Below are positions 7,866 through 15,546 of a stretch of DNA of 64,000 nucleotides, piece by piece (positions within the stretch are counted from its first letter, which is position 1; every line of letters begins with the position of its first letter). Location: NCBI GenBank assembly GCA_964548275.1, contig CAZJQI010000018.1, forward strand, positions 6,927-70,926, given 5' to 3'. Origin of the DNA: JAUVUV01 sp964548275. Lineage in GTDB: Bacteria > Gemmatimonadota > Glassbacteria > GWA2-58-10. The position numbers and the translations under genes were made by a program. Below the pieces are notes generated by a model. That model did no database searches, was not told where the DNA came from, and saw only the letters and a list, made by a program, of their open reading frames with translations.

Positions 7866-9263
7866 ATGCCTACTTTACAAAACGCATTGTTTATCGGCCT
7901 GAGCGGCCTTCGGGCGAACCAACAGGGCCTGAATGTGACGGGTCATAACGTGTCCAATGTCAATACCGAGGGCTACACCCGTCAGAAGATTATTCTCGAG
8001 AGCAATAAACCGCTCAAAGTCAAGGAAGGCATTTTCGGCACAGGGGTCAACGTGAGCAAGATCGCTCGTTTCAGGGATGCCTTTATCGACAGGCAGGTCC
8101 GCGCTGAAAACCATCTGCTGGGTGATCTCGAAAAGCAGGCCGAATCCATGCAGCTAATCGAGGGGCTGTTGAACGAACCAAGCGATTTGGGTCTGCACAA
8201 CGCGATCAAGAATTTTTTCAATAGCCTCCAGGATCTGACCACCAATCCAGAAAGTTCCTCAGTGCGCACCACTGTCAGGGAACAGGGTCGCGCCCTGGCC
8301 CGGATGTTCAATCAAACCTGGTCGCAACTGGAAAAGATCAGCGAAAACAAAAATTTCGAGATTATTGACAATGTTTCCAAGATCAATGTAATCCTCCAGC
8401 AGGTGGGCAAACTTAATCTCCAGATCGCCTCAACCGAGGCGCTCGGCAAGGAAGCCAACGATCTGCGCGACAAACGGGACCTGCTTCTGGATCAGCTCTC
8501 CAGGCTGGTCGATATGTCAGCCAACGAGGATCCGGCCAACGGCAGCACGACTGTATCGATAGCCGGGCAGAGTTTCGTGGTGATCGGTGAGGTTAACCAG
8601 CTTGAGATCCTTTCCGAGAATGTTGAAGGCAAAGAAATGATCAAGATTATCAACCCGGAGACCAGATCCGAGATGAAGATTTCATCCGGCAAACTTCACG
8701 GGATGCTCGATATACGCGATCGACTTATTCCCAATCTCAAAGGCCTAATAGACTTATTAGCCAGTACTTTCATAGAGGAATTCAACCAGGTACATCGCCA
8801 GGGTTATGGATTGAAGGGAGGCAGATCTTCACCGCAAACCGGGATAGACTTCTTTGAAGGGACCGATGCCCAGACAATCGCCCTCACCCCAGAAATTGCA
8901 AACGACCCGGGCAATATCGCGGCCTCGAAATCCGGTGCTCCGGGCGACAACAACAACGCCCTGGAAATGGCCCAGCTGCGCAACAAAGGTGTGCTCAACA
9001 ACGACAGCTTCACTTTCGAGGACTTTTACGGCAGCCTGGTGAGCACCCTCGGGCTGGAGTCCGAAAGCGTTCAGTCACAGCTGTCAAACCAGGAAAGAGT
9101 GGTCGAACATGTCGAGAACTTCCGCGAATCGATAATCGGGGTGAACCTGGACGAGGAACTGGTCTCCATGATCCGTTTCCAGAAGGCTTTCGGAGCCAAT
9201 GCACGCGTAATTACCACAGTGAACGAGCTGTTGGGAATAGTTGTCCTTCTGGGAAAATATTAG
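7866..9263 (+). CDS. flgK: Hook-filament junction protein FlgK (HAP1)
   Basis: First junction protein between hook and filament, 465 residues. The N-terminus (FIGLSGLRANQQGLNVTGHN, VSNVNTEGYTRQK) is the FlgK signature. The C-terminus (GVNLDEELVSMIRFQKAFGA, ARVITTVNELL) is the paired D0 helix. The middle is compact, so no large filament-like insertion is present, in contrast to the flgL downstream. An AGAAGAAAGAAG purine run precedes the ATG. It ends about 110 bases before csrA. Confidence 0.95.
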   Translation: MPTLQNALFIGLSGLRANQQGLNVTGHNVSNVNTEGYTRQKIILESNKPLKVKEGIFGTGVNVSKIARFRDAFIDRQVRAENHLLGDLEKQAESMQLIEGLLNEPSDLGLHNAIKNFFNSLQDLTTNPESSSVRTTVREQGRALARMFNQTWSQLEKISENKNFEIIDNVSKINVILQQVGKLNLQIASTEALGKEANDLRDKRDLLLDQLSRLVDMSANEDPANGSTTVSIAGQSFVVIGEVNQLEILSENVEGKEMIKIINPETRSEMKISSGKLHGMLDIRDRLIPNLKGLIDLLASTFIEEFNQVHRQGYGLKGGRSSPQTGIDFFEGTDAQTIALTPEIANDPGNIAASKSGAPGDNNNALEMAQLRNKGVLNNDSFTFEDFYGSLVSTLGLESESVQSQLSNQERVVEHVENFRESIIGVNLDEELVSMIRFQKAFGANARVITTVNELLGIVVLLGKY

Positions 9264-9375
9264 TCCATTTTCAACCTTAACCGAAAGGTGAAAAACAAGC
9301 AGCAAAAAGCTTTACCATTCAAGTTCTTTTTAAGATACGGCAACACAGGCTATTCTCTCATATCAAGGATGATAT

Positions 9376-9621
9376 ATGCTTATTCTAACAAGGAAGTTAG
9401 GAGAGAGTATCGCTATCGGCGACGGGATCAAAGTCACCCTGTTAGAGGTTCAGGGCAAACAGGTTAAAATCGGTGTACAAGCGCCCAGGGATGTGGCGAT
9501 TCACCGTCAGGAAATTTACGAGAAAATCCAGCAGGAAAACCTGCGTGCAGCCGGCGCGTCCGAACAAGATTTAACAAGATTAACCAAGCTGTTCAGAGGA
9601 AAACCTCAAGGCCGGCACTGA
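9376..9621 (+). CDS. csrA: Carbon storage/translational regulator CsrA
   Basis: Small RNA-binding protein that blocks or stabilises target mRNAs by binding GGA motifs. The N-terminus (MLILTRKLGESIAIGD) and the later GVQAPRDVAIHRQEIYEKIQ are the highly conserved CsrA core. At 81 residues it has a C-terminal tail of about 20 residues beyond the core. It lies between flgK and flgL, with fliW after flgL. In Bacillus and Campylobacter FliW binds CsrA and releases flagellin mRNA; the same partner switch is inferred here. AAGGA lies nine bases upstream of ATG. Confidence 0.97.
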   Translation: MLILTRKLGESIAIGDGIKVTLLEVQGKQVKIGVQAPRDVAIHRQEIYEKIQQENLRAAGASEQDLTRLTKLFRGKPQGRH

Positions 9622-9667
9622 TCTTATAGTTACAGAGGTAGAGATTATTTAATAAGGGCAACAAAAT

Positions 9668-12600
9668 ATGTCTTTCAGGGTTACACAGAATCTGCTAAAC
9701 AACGTGGTTCTCTCCAATTTGAACCGAAATGTGGACAGGCTGATGAAAATCCAGTCCCACCTTTCCAGCGGGAAGAGGATTTTGCGGCCCTCCGATGACC
9801 CGGTAGGTACCTCCACGGCAATGCGCTTGCGCACAAGGTTATCGGAAACAAACCAACATTTACGCAACATGGAACAGGGAGAGACCCAGATCAACTATAC
9901 CGACAATGTTTTCGATGATATCAGCGGGCTGCTGATGAGGGCCCAGGATCTGGCGATCAGCCAGGCCAATGTCACCGCTGACTACCGCACCCGCACGGCC
10001 GTGGCCCAGGAGCTAACCGCACTGATCGACCAGTTCGTGGACCTTCTCAATACACGGGTCGGGAATCGCTACCTGTTCGCCGGTTTCGAGACTCTTGTTG
10101 AGCCTTACAAGCAGACAGAAACAGGGCTTACTTATCTGGGCGACTCCGGCGAGTTGAATTTTGAAATCGAGAGTGGAACTACATTGAGCACCAATATCCC
10201 AGGTTCCATCCTTATACCAACAGTTGTGGCTGACCTGGGTGGACACTCCAATCTTTTCTCTTATGTGGAAAGGTCGATTCCCCTGGGTAAGCGCAAGCTG
10301 GTTGAATTCAACCATGGCACCGGGGTGGATGAAGGATTCATCCAGGTGACCAATCGGTCCGGCCAGATTGCCAGGATAGATTTACGCGAAGCGAAAACTC
10401 TTGAGGATGTTGCCTTCCGACTCTCCAATGCTAACGATCTGGACGGCAGAAGGATGGCGATTAATGTCACGATTGATGAGAACCTGCGAGCCCTGGTGGT
10501 TGAGGATACCTCATTGCCGAATGACTACATTTCAGGCCAGAGGATCGAGATCGAAGATCTCGGAAACTGGCGAGTTGCCCGCCAGTTGGGAATTCTCGGT
10601 GAATCTGAAGAGGGTTCGAACGTGCTCACCGGACGGGACCTCGCACCGCTCGAGCTGACTACCCATCTCGATTGTCTCAATCGAGGCAGCGGTGTGGAGC
10701 TGGGTAAGTTCAAGATTACCGATAGAGTTGGAAACAGCGCGGTTATCGATATCTCTCATGCGGAAACTCTCACAGACGTGCGCGAACTGATCAACCAGGC
10801 GGGCACCAATATCCGTGCCGAGATAAACACCGGCGGCAACGGGATCCTGATTGTCGACGGAACCTCGGCAATGGTCGAGGGAACGATCAGGATAACCGAG
10901 TTCGGCGAGAATACGCATGCGGCAAGAGACCTGGGAATCCTTACCCCTGAAGGTGGAGCCACAGGCAATATCTATTTCGGAGAATCTCTCGATCCGAATA
11001 TCACCGAGGATACTCCGATCTCGCTGATGAATCGTGCTCGGGGATTCGATCTGGGTGAAATAGTTGTGGAAAACGGCCCGAAACGCGGTGCGATTAATTT
11101 AACTAAAGCCGCCACTGCAGGAGACATAATCCGGATTATCAAAGAATCCGGACTCGACCTCGATGCGAGGATCAACGACCAGGGAACGGGCATTTCGGTC
11201 ACCAGCACAGTAGGTGGAAGAACGTTGAAAATCACCGACGGCATAGGAAGCTTTACCGCCACTCTGCTCGGCATCCAGGGAAGCCGCAACGTGCTGGTTG
11301 ACCCGGTCAATCCTATTGGAGCCGAAAGCAAACTTCTGCCTGCAGTCGATGGAGAAACCCGGCTGAACGACCTCAACAAGGGCCGTGGAGTGGCCTCCGG
11401 AGTGATCAAAATCACCGATTCCCTGGGCAATGTGCAATATATCGATATCACTGGTGTCAACACAATCCAGGGCGTTCTGAACCTGATCAACGAGATCGGG
11501 GCCGAGGGCCAGGGTCTGATAAACGTTGTTGCCGAGCTGTCCCCGGACCAGCAGGGGATTTCGATTATCGATAAAATCATACCCAACACGATAATCCAGA
11601 AAATTACCACCACCGGCGCGCTGAGTGCGGATATAAACGATCTCGCTGCCGGAGAGGCTATTGTGGTTAATGTCTTCAAATCCATAGACGGGAGCGAGAT
11701 TGCCAGCCACATGGATGTGGTTCCCAAGCCTGCAGCGGGAGAGATTTCTCTCGCCGGAATTATCGAAACGATTGATAAGGAAACCCGCCAGATATCACTC
11801 CGCACCCCGGACGGCATTTTATACAATGTTCTCAGCCAGCAGCCGGTTGACAATTTCTTTATCGGCCAGTCGATGCATGTCAACGGGGAAATAAGCCCCA
11901 GCGGCGATTTTTCCGCTCGTACCGTGGCCCTGGTTGAAAGTCCCGATACCGGGGAAGAACAGCTGGTTGGCCGGATCGAATCCGTGGACCTTGCGAACAG
12001 AACGGTTAGCCTCACCCTGGAGGACGGCTCTACCCGCCAGATAAAGCTGATCACCGAAAGGGGTCTGATCAAGATCGAGGATACCGCCGACGGCACGACT
12101 GCAGCGGACCTGGGGATTCGCGGGGTAAGCGTGGTGGGCAGCGACAGGATCGTGGGTTCGGCTCTCGATCCACTCATTACCACGAGCACCAACCTCAGCC
12201 TGCTTAACGGCGGGACATTTATTCCGGGCAAGATCAGGATCGCCAACGGAGACAGGGATGTGGCTGTCGATCTGAGCAACGCGGAAACAATTAACGACCT
12301 TCTCGCCCTGATCAATACCTCGGCCGCAGCGGTGGTCGCCTCGATCAATGATGCCGGCACGGGAATTTCCCTGCGCAGCCGGATAAACGGCACTACGCTG
12401 ATGGCTACTAAAATCACGCTGAAAAATCCGGATGGATCGAACAAGGTCTATCCGGACGGCACCACGATTTTCGATAAAACAGCCGACCTGCTGGGACTTA
12501 CAGGAAGCGAGGATATACTGGGCAACCTGTTTTTCCTGCGTAACGCGTTGTTGGAAAATAATCAGCAGGATATCCAGAAAACCCTGAACAAATTCCCACA

Positions 12601-12838
12601 AGGGCTCAACAGGATTTTGAACCAGAGAACTAAAATCGGCGCCCGGGCAAACCAGCTCGACACTACCCAGGACCGCGGACTGGACAGCAACTTGAGCAAC
12701 ACTGAAATCCTGAGCGGAGTCGAGGACCTGGATGTGGTTGAAGCGATAAGCGAGCTGGCCGCACAGGAAAACGCTTTCAATGCAGCACTTGGAGCGGCAA
12801 GCAGGATTATCATGCCCTCCCTGCTCGATTTTCTCTGA
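9668..12838 (+). CDS. flgL: Giant FlgL-type hook-filament junction protein
   Basis: The N-terminal ~150 residues (RVTQNLLNNVVLSNLNRNVD, LSSGKRILRPSDDP, LFAGFET) are FlgL D0/D1. The last ~100 (GARANQLDTTQDR, EAISELAAQENAFNAAL) are the matching C-terminal helices. Typical FlgL is 300-500 residues; this one is 1056. The insertion holds repeated units starting LN-x-G-x-GV and ending in a beta segment plus AADLGI-like turn, at about 212-312, 331-427, 450-540, 565-650 and 795-945. They resemble flagellin hook-IN motifs. Residues ~690-795 contain two short beta units (GIIETIDKETRQISL, GRIESVDLANRTVSL). The insertion would project from the filament base; its role is unknown. Confidence 0.9.
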   Translation: MSFRVTQNLLNNVVLSNLNRNVDRLMKIQSHLSSGKRILRPSDDPVGTSTAMRLRTRLSETNQHLRNMEQGETQINYTDNVFDDISGLLMRAQDLAISQANVTADYRTRTAVAQELTALIDQFVDLLNTRVGNRYLFAGFETLVEPYKQTETGLTYLGDSGELNFEIESGTTLSTNIPGSILIPTVVADLGGHSNLFSYVERSIPLGKRKLVEFNHGTGVDEGFIQVTNRSGQIARIDLREAKTLEDVAFRLSNANDLDGRRMAINVTIDENLRALVVEDTSLPNDYISGQRIEIEDLGNWRVARQLGILGESEEGSNVLTGRDLAPLELTTHLDCLNRGSGVELGKFKITDRVGNSAVIDISHAETLTDVRELINQAGTNIRAEINTGGNGILIVDGTSAMVEGTIRITEFGENTHAARDLGILTPEGGATGNIYFGESLDPNITEDTPISLMNRARGFDLGEIVVENGPKRGAINLTKAATAGDIIRIIKESGLDLDARINDQGTGISVTSTVGGRTLKITDGIGSFTATLLGIQGSRNVLVDPVNPIGAESKLLPAVDGETRLNDLNKGRGVASGVIKITDSLGNVQYIDITGVNTIQGVLNLINEIGAEGQGLINVVAELSPDQQGISIIDKIIPNTIIQKITTTGALSADINDLAAGEAIVVNVFKSIDGSEIASHMDVVPKPAAGEISLAGIIETIDKETRQISLRTPDGILYNVLSQQPVDNFFIGQSMHVNGEISPSGDFSARTVALVESPDTGEEQLVGRIESVDLANRTVSLTLEDGSTRQIKLITERGLIKIEDTADGTTAADLGIRGVSVVGSDRIVGSALDPLITTSTNLSLLNGGTFIPGKIRIANGDRDVAVDLSNAETINDLLALINTSAAAVVASINDAGTGISLRSRINGTTLMATKITLKNPDGSNKVYPDGTTIFDKTADLLGLTGSEDILGNLFFLRNALLENNQQDIQKTLNKFPQGLNRILNQRTKIGARANQLDTTQDRGLDSNLSNTEILSGVEDLDVVEAISELAAQENAFNAALGAASRIIMPSLLDFL

Positions 12839-12913
12839 GCAATGATTGATCTTAGCCAGCGAGAATAATTGAAAAACCGAAGGATTTACACTATAAAAAA
12901 AACGGAGGCAGCT

Positions 12914-13426
12914 TTGAAAGTAAACTCTACAAGATTCGGAACTCTCGAGGTCAAGGAGAAGGACATCCTGACTTTTCCGGAAGGACTGGTCGGCTTTGCA
13001 GCCTGCAAGAGATTCTTTATCTATAACAAGGAAAAAAATTCCCCCTTTTTCTGGCTGCAATCAATCAAGGATCCAAAGCTTGCATTCGTGATCGCAGATC
13101 CCGCGCTGTTTTTCCCCGATTACAAGATATCGGCTCGCAGGCAGGAACTGGCAGTCATCGACGCCAAGAACATCAAGGATCTGATTATCTGTGTGATCAC
13201 CTCGATCAGCCACGATCCTTTCCGGATGACCGCCAACCTCCAGGGACCACTGGTGATTAATACGGCCAACTGCAAGGGAAAGCAACTCGTGCTGGTGGAT
13301 ACAAACTATAACACGCGCCATGCGATCCCGATCAAAAAAGAGGCGCTGGGAGTGCCCGAGGGTTTATTCATTCCACGAAACAAGCAGGCTGAAGCAGGTG
13401 TGAGCACTTCGCTGGTCCTCACTTGA
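12914..13426 (+). CDS. fliW: Flagellar assembly factor FliW
   Basis: CsrA antagonist and flagellin-binding protein. The segment TRFGTLEVKEKDILTFPEGL is the family N-terminus, followed by PFFWLQSIKDPKLAF and later FRMTANLQGPLVINT, all typical. I place the start at TTG 12914, six bases after GGAGG, giving 170 residues; an in-frame TTG 45 bases earlier has no ribosome site. It closes the flagellar operon after flgL and pairs with csrA. No flagellin gene is in the window, so the direct target lies elsewhere. Confidence 0.95.
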   Translation: MKVNSTRFGTLEVKEKDILTFPEGLVGFAACKRFFIYNKEKNSPFFWLQSIKDPKLAFVIADPALFFPDYKISARRQELAVIDAKNIKDLIICVITSISHDPFRMTANLQGPLVINTANCKGKQLVLVDTNYNTRHAIPIKKEALGVPEGLFIPRNKQAEAGVSTSLVLT

Positions 13427-13627
13427 GACCGCTTTTGCGGCGCGAGTATTAACCCCCGCCGTGCCTGATCCCGGTTAAAGTTTCGTTCACTAAAAAGCGG
13501 CTGAACCTGATTAGCCTGACAGGTACCGGGTACGAGATCTGCACGTATGTTCAGCTCAGGGAACTCGGCGGCTGCGACAATTAGAACTCTTCCCTCCGCT
13601 AAAATAAAAAAAAGTGCTATTGCCTGT

Positions 13628-13716
13628 CAGCCGGTATGCCGGCTGTGTTACAAGTGGGGAGAAAAATTCTCTCTGATGCTGTTCAGGTGTAAATTCCCTG
13701 CCTCCGGTTTACACCT
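13628..13716. other. Intergenic hairpins between fliW and the aminotransferase gene
   Basis: The 487-base gap 13427-13913 has no supportable gene. It contains two perfect hairpins: CAGCCGG-TATG-CCGGCTG (13628-13645) and AGGTGTAAA, 14-base loop, TTTACACCT (13685-13716). Neither is followed by a T-run, so they are not classical intrinsic terminators. They may act as factor-binding sites or as end signals for the flagellar transcript. Confidence 0.4.
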
Positions 13717-13913
13717 TCACTCCGGGATATCCTCACGGAAACTTCACTCACGCCCGGCCTTTCGATTCAGATTAGTCCAAGATGATCATTGACAATGATA
13801 ATATTCCTTATTCAGTTTATATTTGTCTAAATTTAACCCGCAGGAATCCGATTCTGGCATTCTATCGGCCAATGATTCGAATTCAACGCGATTGATACGG
13901 GTTCTAAGAACTC

Positions 13914-15065
13914 ATGCAAAAGATAGAGTTTTTCAGGCATAATATCGGTGTGCGTGAAATCAGGGAAGTAAACCGGGTCCTTCGCGGACTTTTCCTGACC
14001 ACAGGCAGAGAGGTGGAGCGTTTCGAGAAAGAATTCGCCGCTTACCTTGACATTCCTCATGTGGTGGGCGTGACCAGTTGTACGGCTGCTCTTCAGCTTG
14101 CGCTTACCGGCCTCGGAGTCGGGCCTGGAGATGAGGTAATCACCACCCCGATGACATTCGCTGCCACTGCCCTGGCCGTGATGCAGGCCTCGGCCACGCC
14201 AGTGTTTGTCGATGTCGAGCCTGAAACCGGGAATCTGGATGCGGAGCTGATCGAGGAAGCTCTCACCCCGCGCACGAAGGCTATTCTGCCGGTTCACCTC
14301 TACGGCCAGATGTGCGACATGCACGCCATCCGCCGGATCGCCGACCGCCATGGCCTGGCCGTGGTGGAGGATGCGGCCCATGCTCTGGAGGCCGAACGCG
14401 ATGGCGTGAGGGTGGGTGAACTCTCAGATGCGGCCTGTTTCTCATTCTACCCCACCAAGAGTATCACCTGCGGGGAGGGCGGTGCTGTGGCCACCCGGAG
14501 CGAACGTCTCGCCTGCGACATTCGACGCATGCGCCACCACGGGATGGACAAATCCGCCGCAGAGAGATATGGCAAAGATGAGGTGAGTTATGCAATCACG
14601 ATGATGGGCTGGAAATATAATATGGGCAATATTCAGGCTGCACTTCTGCTGGGGCAGCTCGAACGGGTGGAAAAATTTCTACGCAAAAGGACGCGGCTTG
14701 CCGCCCGTTACAGTAAAAAACTCGAACGTGTTCCGGGTGTAAAAATCCCGCGGCTGATCCAGAACTGCCGCCACGGCTGGCACCTGTTCACAATCCTCGT
14801 GCCCCCGGACAGGCGGCAGGAGTTTGTCAGGCAGATAAAGGCGCGGGGTATAGGGGTTTCAATAAACTACATCCCGGTTCACCTGCAAAAGTTTTTCAAA
14901 GAGAAATTCGGTTTCCGTAAAGGCGCCTTCCCCACCGCAGAGGCTATCGGTGCAAGCACTGTCAGCCTGCCGCTGTATGCGAAACTCACAATCAAAGAGC
15001 AGGATGTCGTGGTGCATGCTGTCAGAGAACTGGCCGAAGAATTGAATTTCAGGGGATGTATTTAG
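13914..15065 (+). CDS. DegT/DnrJ/EryC1/StrS sugar aminotransferase
   Basis: PLP-dependent transaminase acting on nucleotide-linked keto-sugars, 383 residues. Features are VVGVTSCTAALQLAL, EVITTPMTFAATA, the cofactor Asp in AVVEDAAHAL, and the Schiff-base Lys in FYPTKSITCGEGG. The layout and length are close to PseC and ArnB-like enzymes that make 4-amino sugars. Its place after the flagellar operon suggests flagellin or surface-glycan decoration, but no other amino-sugar gene is next to it, so the substrate is open. The ATG at 13914 has no strong ribosome site. Confidence 0.85.
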   Translation: MQKIEFFRHNIGVREIREVNRVLRGLFLTTGREVERFEKEFAAYLDIPHVVGVTSCTAALQLALTGLGVGPGDEVITTPMTFAATALAVMQASATPVFVDVEPETGNLDAELIEEALTPRTKAILPVHLYGQMCDMHAIRRIADRHGLAVVEDAAHALEAERDGVRVGELSDAACFSFYPTKSITCGEGGAVATRSERLACDIRRMRHHGMDKSAAERYGKDEVSYAITMMGWKYNMGNIQAALLLGQLERVEKFLRKRTRLAARYSKKLERVPGVKIPRLIQNCRHGWHLFTILVPPDRRQEFVRQIKARGIGVSINYIPVHLQKFFKEKFGFRKGAFPTAEAIGASTVSLPLYAKLTIKEQDVVVHAVRELAEELNFRGCI

Positions 15066-15140
15066 CCCGTTTTTTTCATGAAAGCCAGACCCTGACAGTG
15101 CTGATCACTTATTTTCAGCATTTTATCAGCTACCGGGGGA

Positions 15141-15221
15141 GGGGGCGGCGGCTGTGCGACTTCAGTCGCACCGCCCGTTGCGCTTGCGCAACGGTGCGCA
15201 TTTCATGCGCCCGCCGCCCCC
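15141..15221. repeat. 81-bp cloverleaf-forming palindrome (REP-like)
   Basis: An 11-bp perfect outer stem (GGGGGCGGCGG at 15141-15151 with its complement at 15211-15221) encloses three perfect hairpins. These are GTGCGAC-TTCA-GTCGCAC (15154-15171), CGTTGCGC-TT-GCGCAACG (15176-15193) and GCGCAT-TTC-ATGCGC (15196-15210). Either strand could fold into a four-way cloverleaf. It lacks tRNA features such as a TPsiC loop, CCA end or usable anticodon. It is most like a bacterial REP/MITE-type element; only this copy is in the window. Confidence 0.7.
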
Positions 15222-15275
15222 CGAGCCATGGGAAAACATCACCTCTTATTAATTTATGAATAATTCAGGCTAATG

Positions 15276-15393
15276 TAGTGTCCCGGAAATAAGGTTCCAT
15301 ATTATGCAGGGGCGCACGGCCGTGCGCCCCTGTGGGTGGTTTTTACCGAAACCAGGGAATAACGTACCTTTGGTCCATTATTTTCGGAGTAGA
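15276..15393. repeat. Dispersed repeat, chimera of MITE end and 86-bp unit
   Basis: Bases 15276-15307 (TAGTGTCCCGGAAATAAGG and following) match the inverted end of the 188-bp elements at 40957 and 48638. Bases 15308-15393 match 50140-50225 almost base for base over 86 bp, including a 22-bp perfect palindrome (GGGGCGCACGG and its complement). The sequence therefore joins two repeat families. The remaining DNA in 15066-15546 shows no gene. Confidence 0.75.
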
Positions 15394-15546
15394 TTAACAC
15401 CCCTTTTTCCGGCTACTTATCTAGTCAACTCAAAGATTTAATCCAACCCAGCACCCAATTTGCCTTCTTTATTGATCCAATCAGTTCAATGCTTTAATTT
15501 TACCAAACTGATTACAAGCTGACAGAAACCCTCTGAGGAGGATTTC

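Noticed and set aside
10972..12444. A 490-codon open frame antisense to flgL
   Set aside because: Its Arg/Ser/Leu/Val-rich composition reflects the complement of repeated coding DNA; flgL is certain on the plus strand.
15141..15221. A tRNA gene, because of the cloverleaf shape and size
   Set aside because: Stem lengths, loops and conserved tRNA bases do not fit; all stems are perfect GC-rich palindromes.
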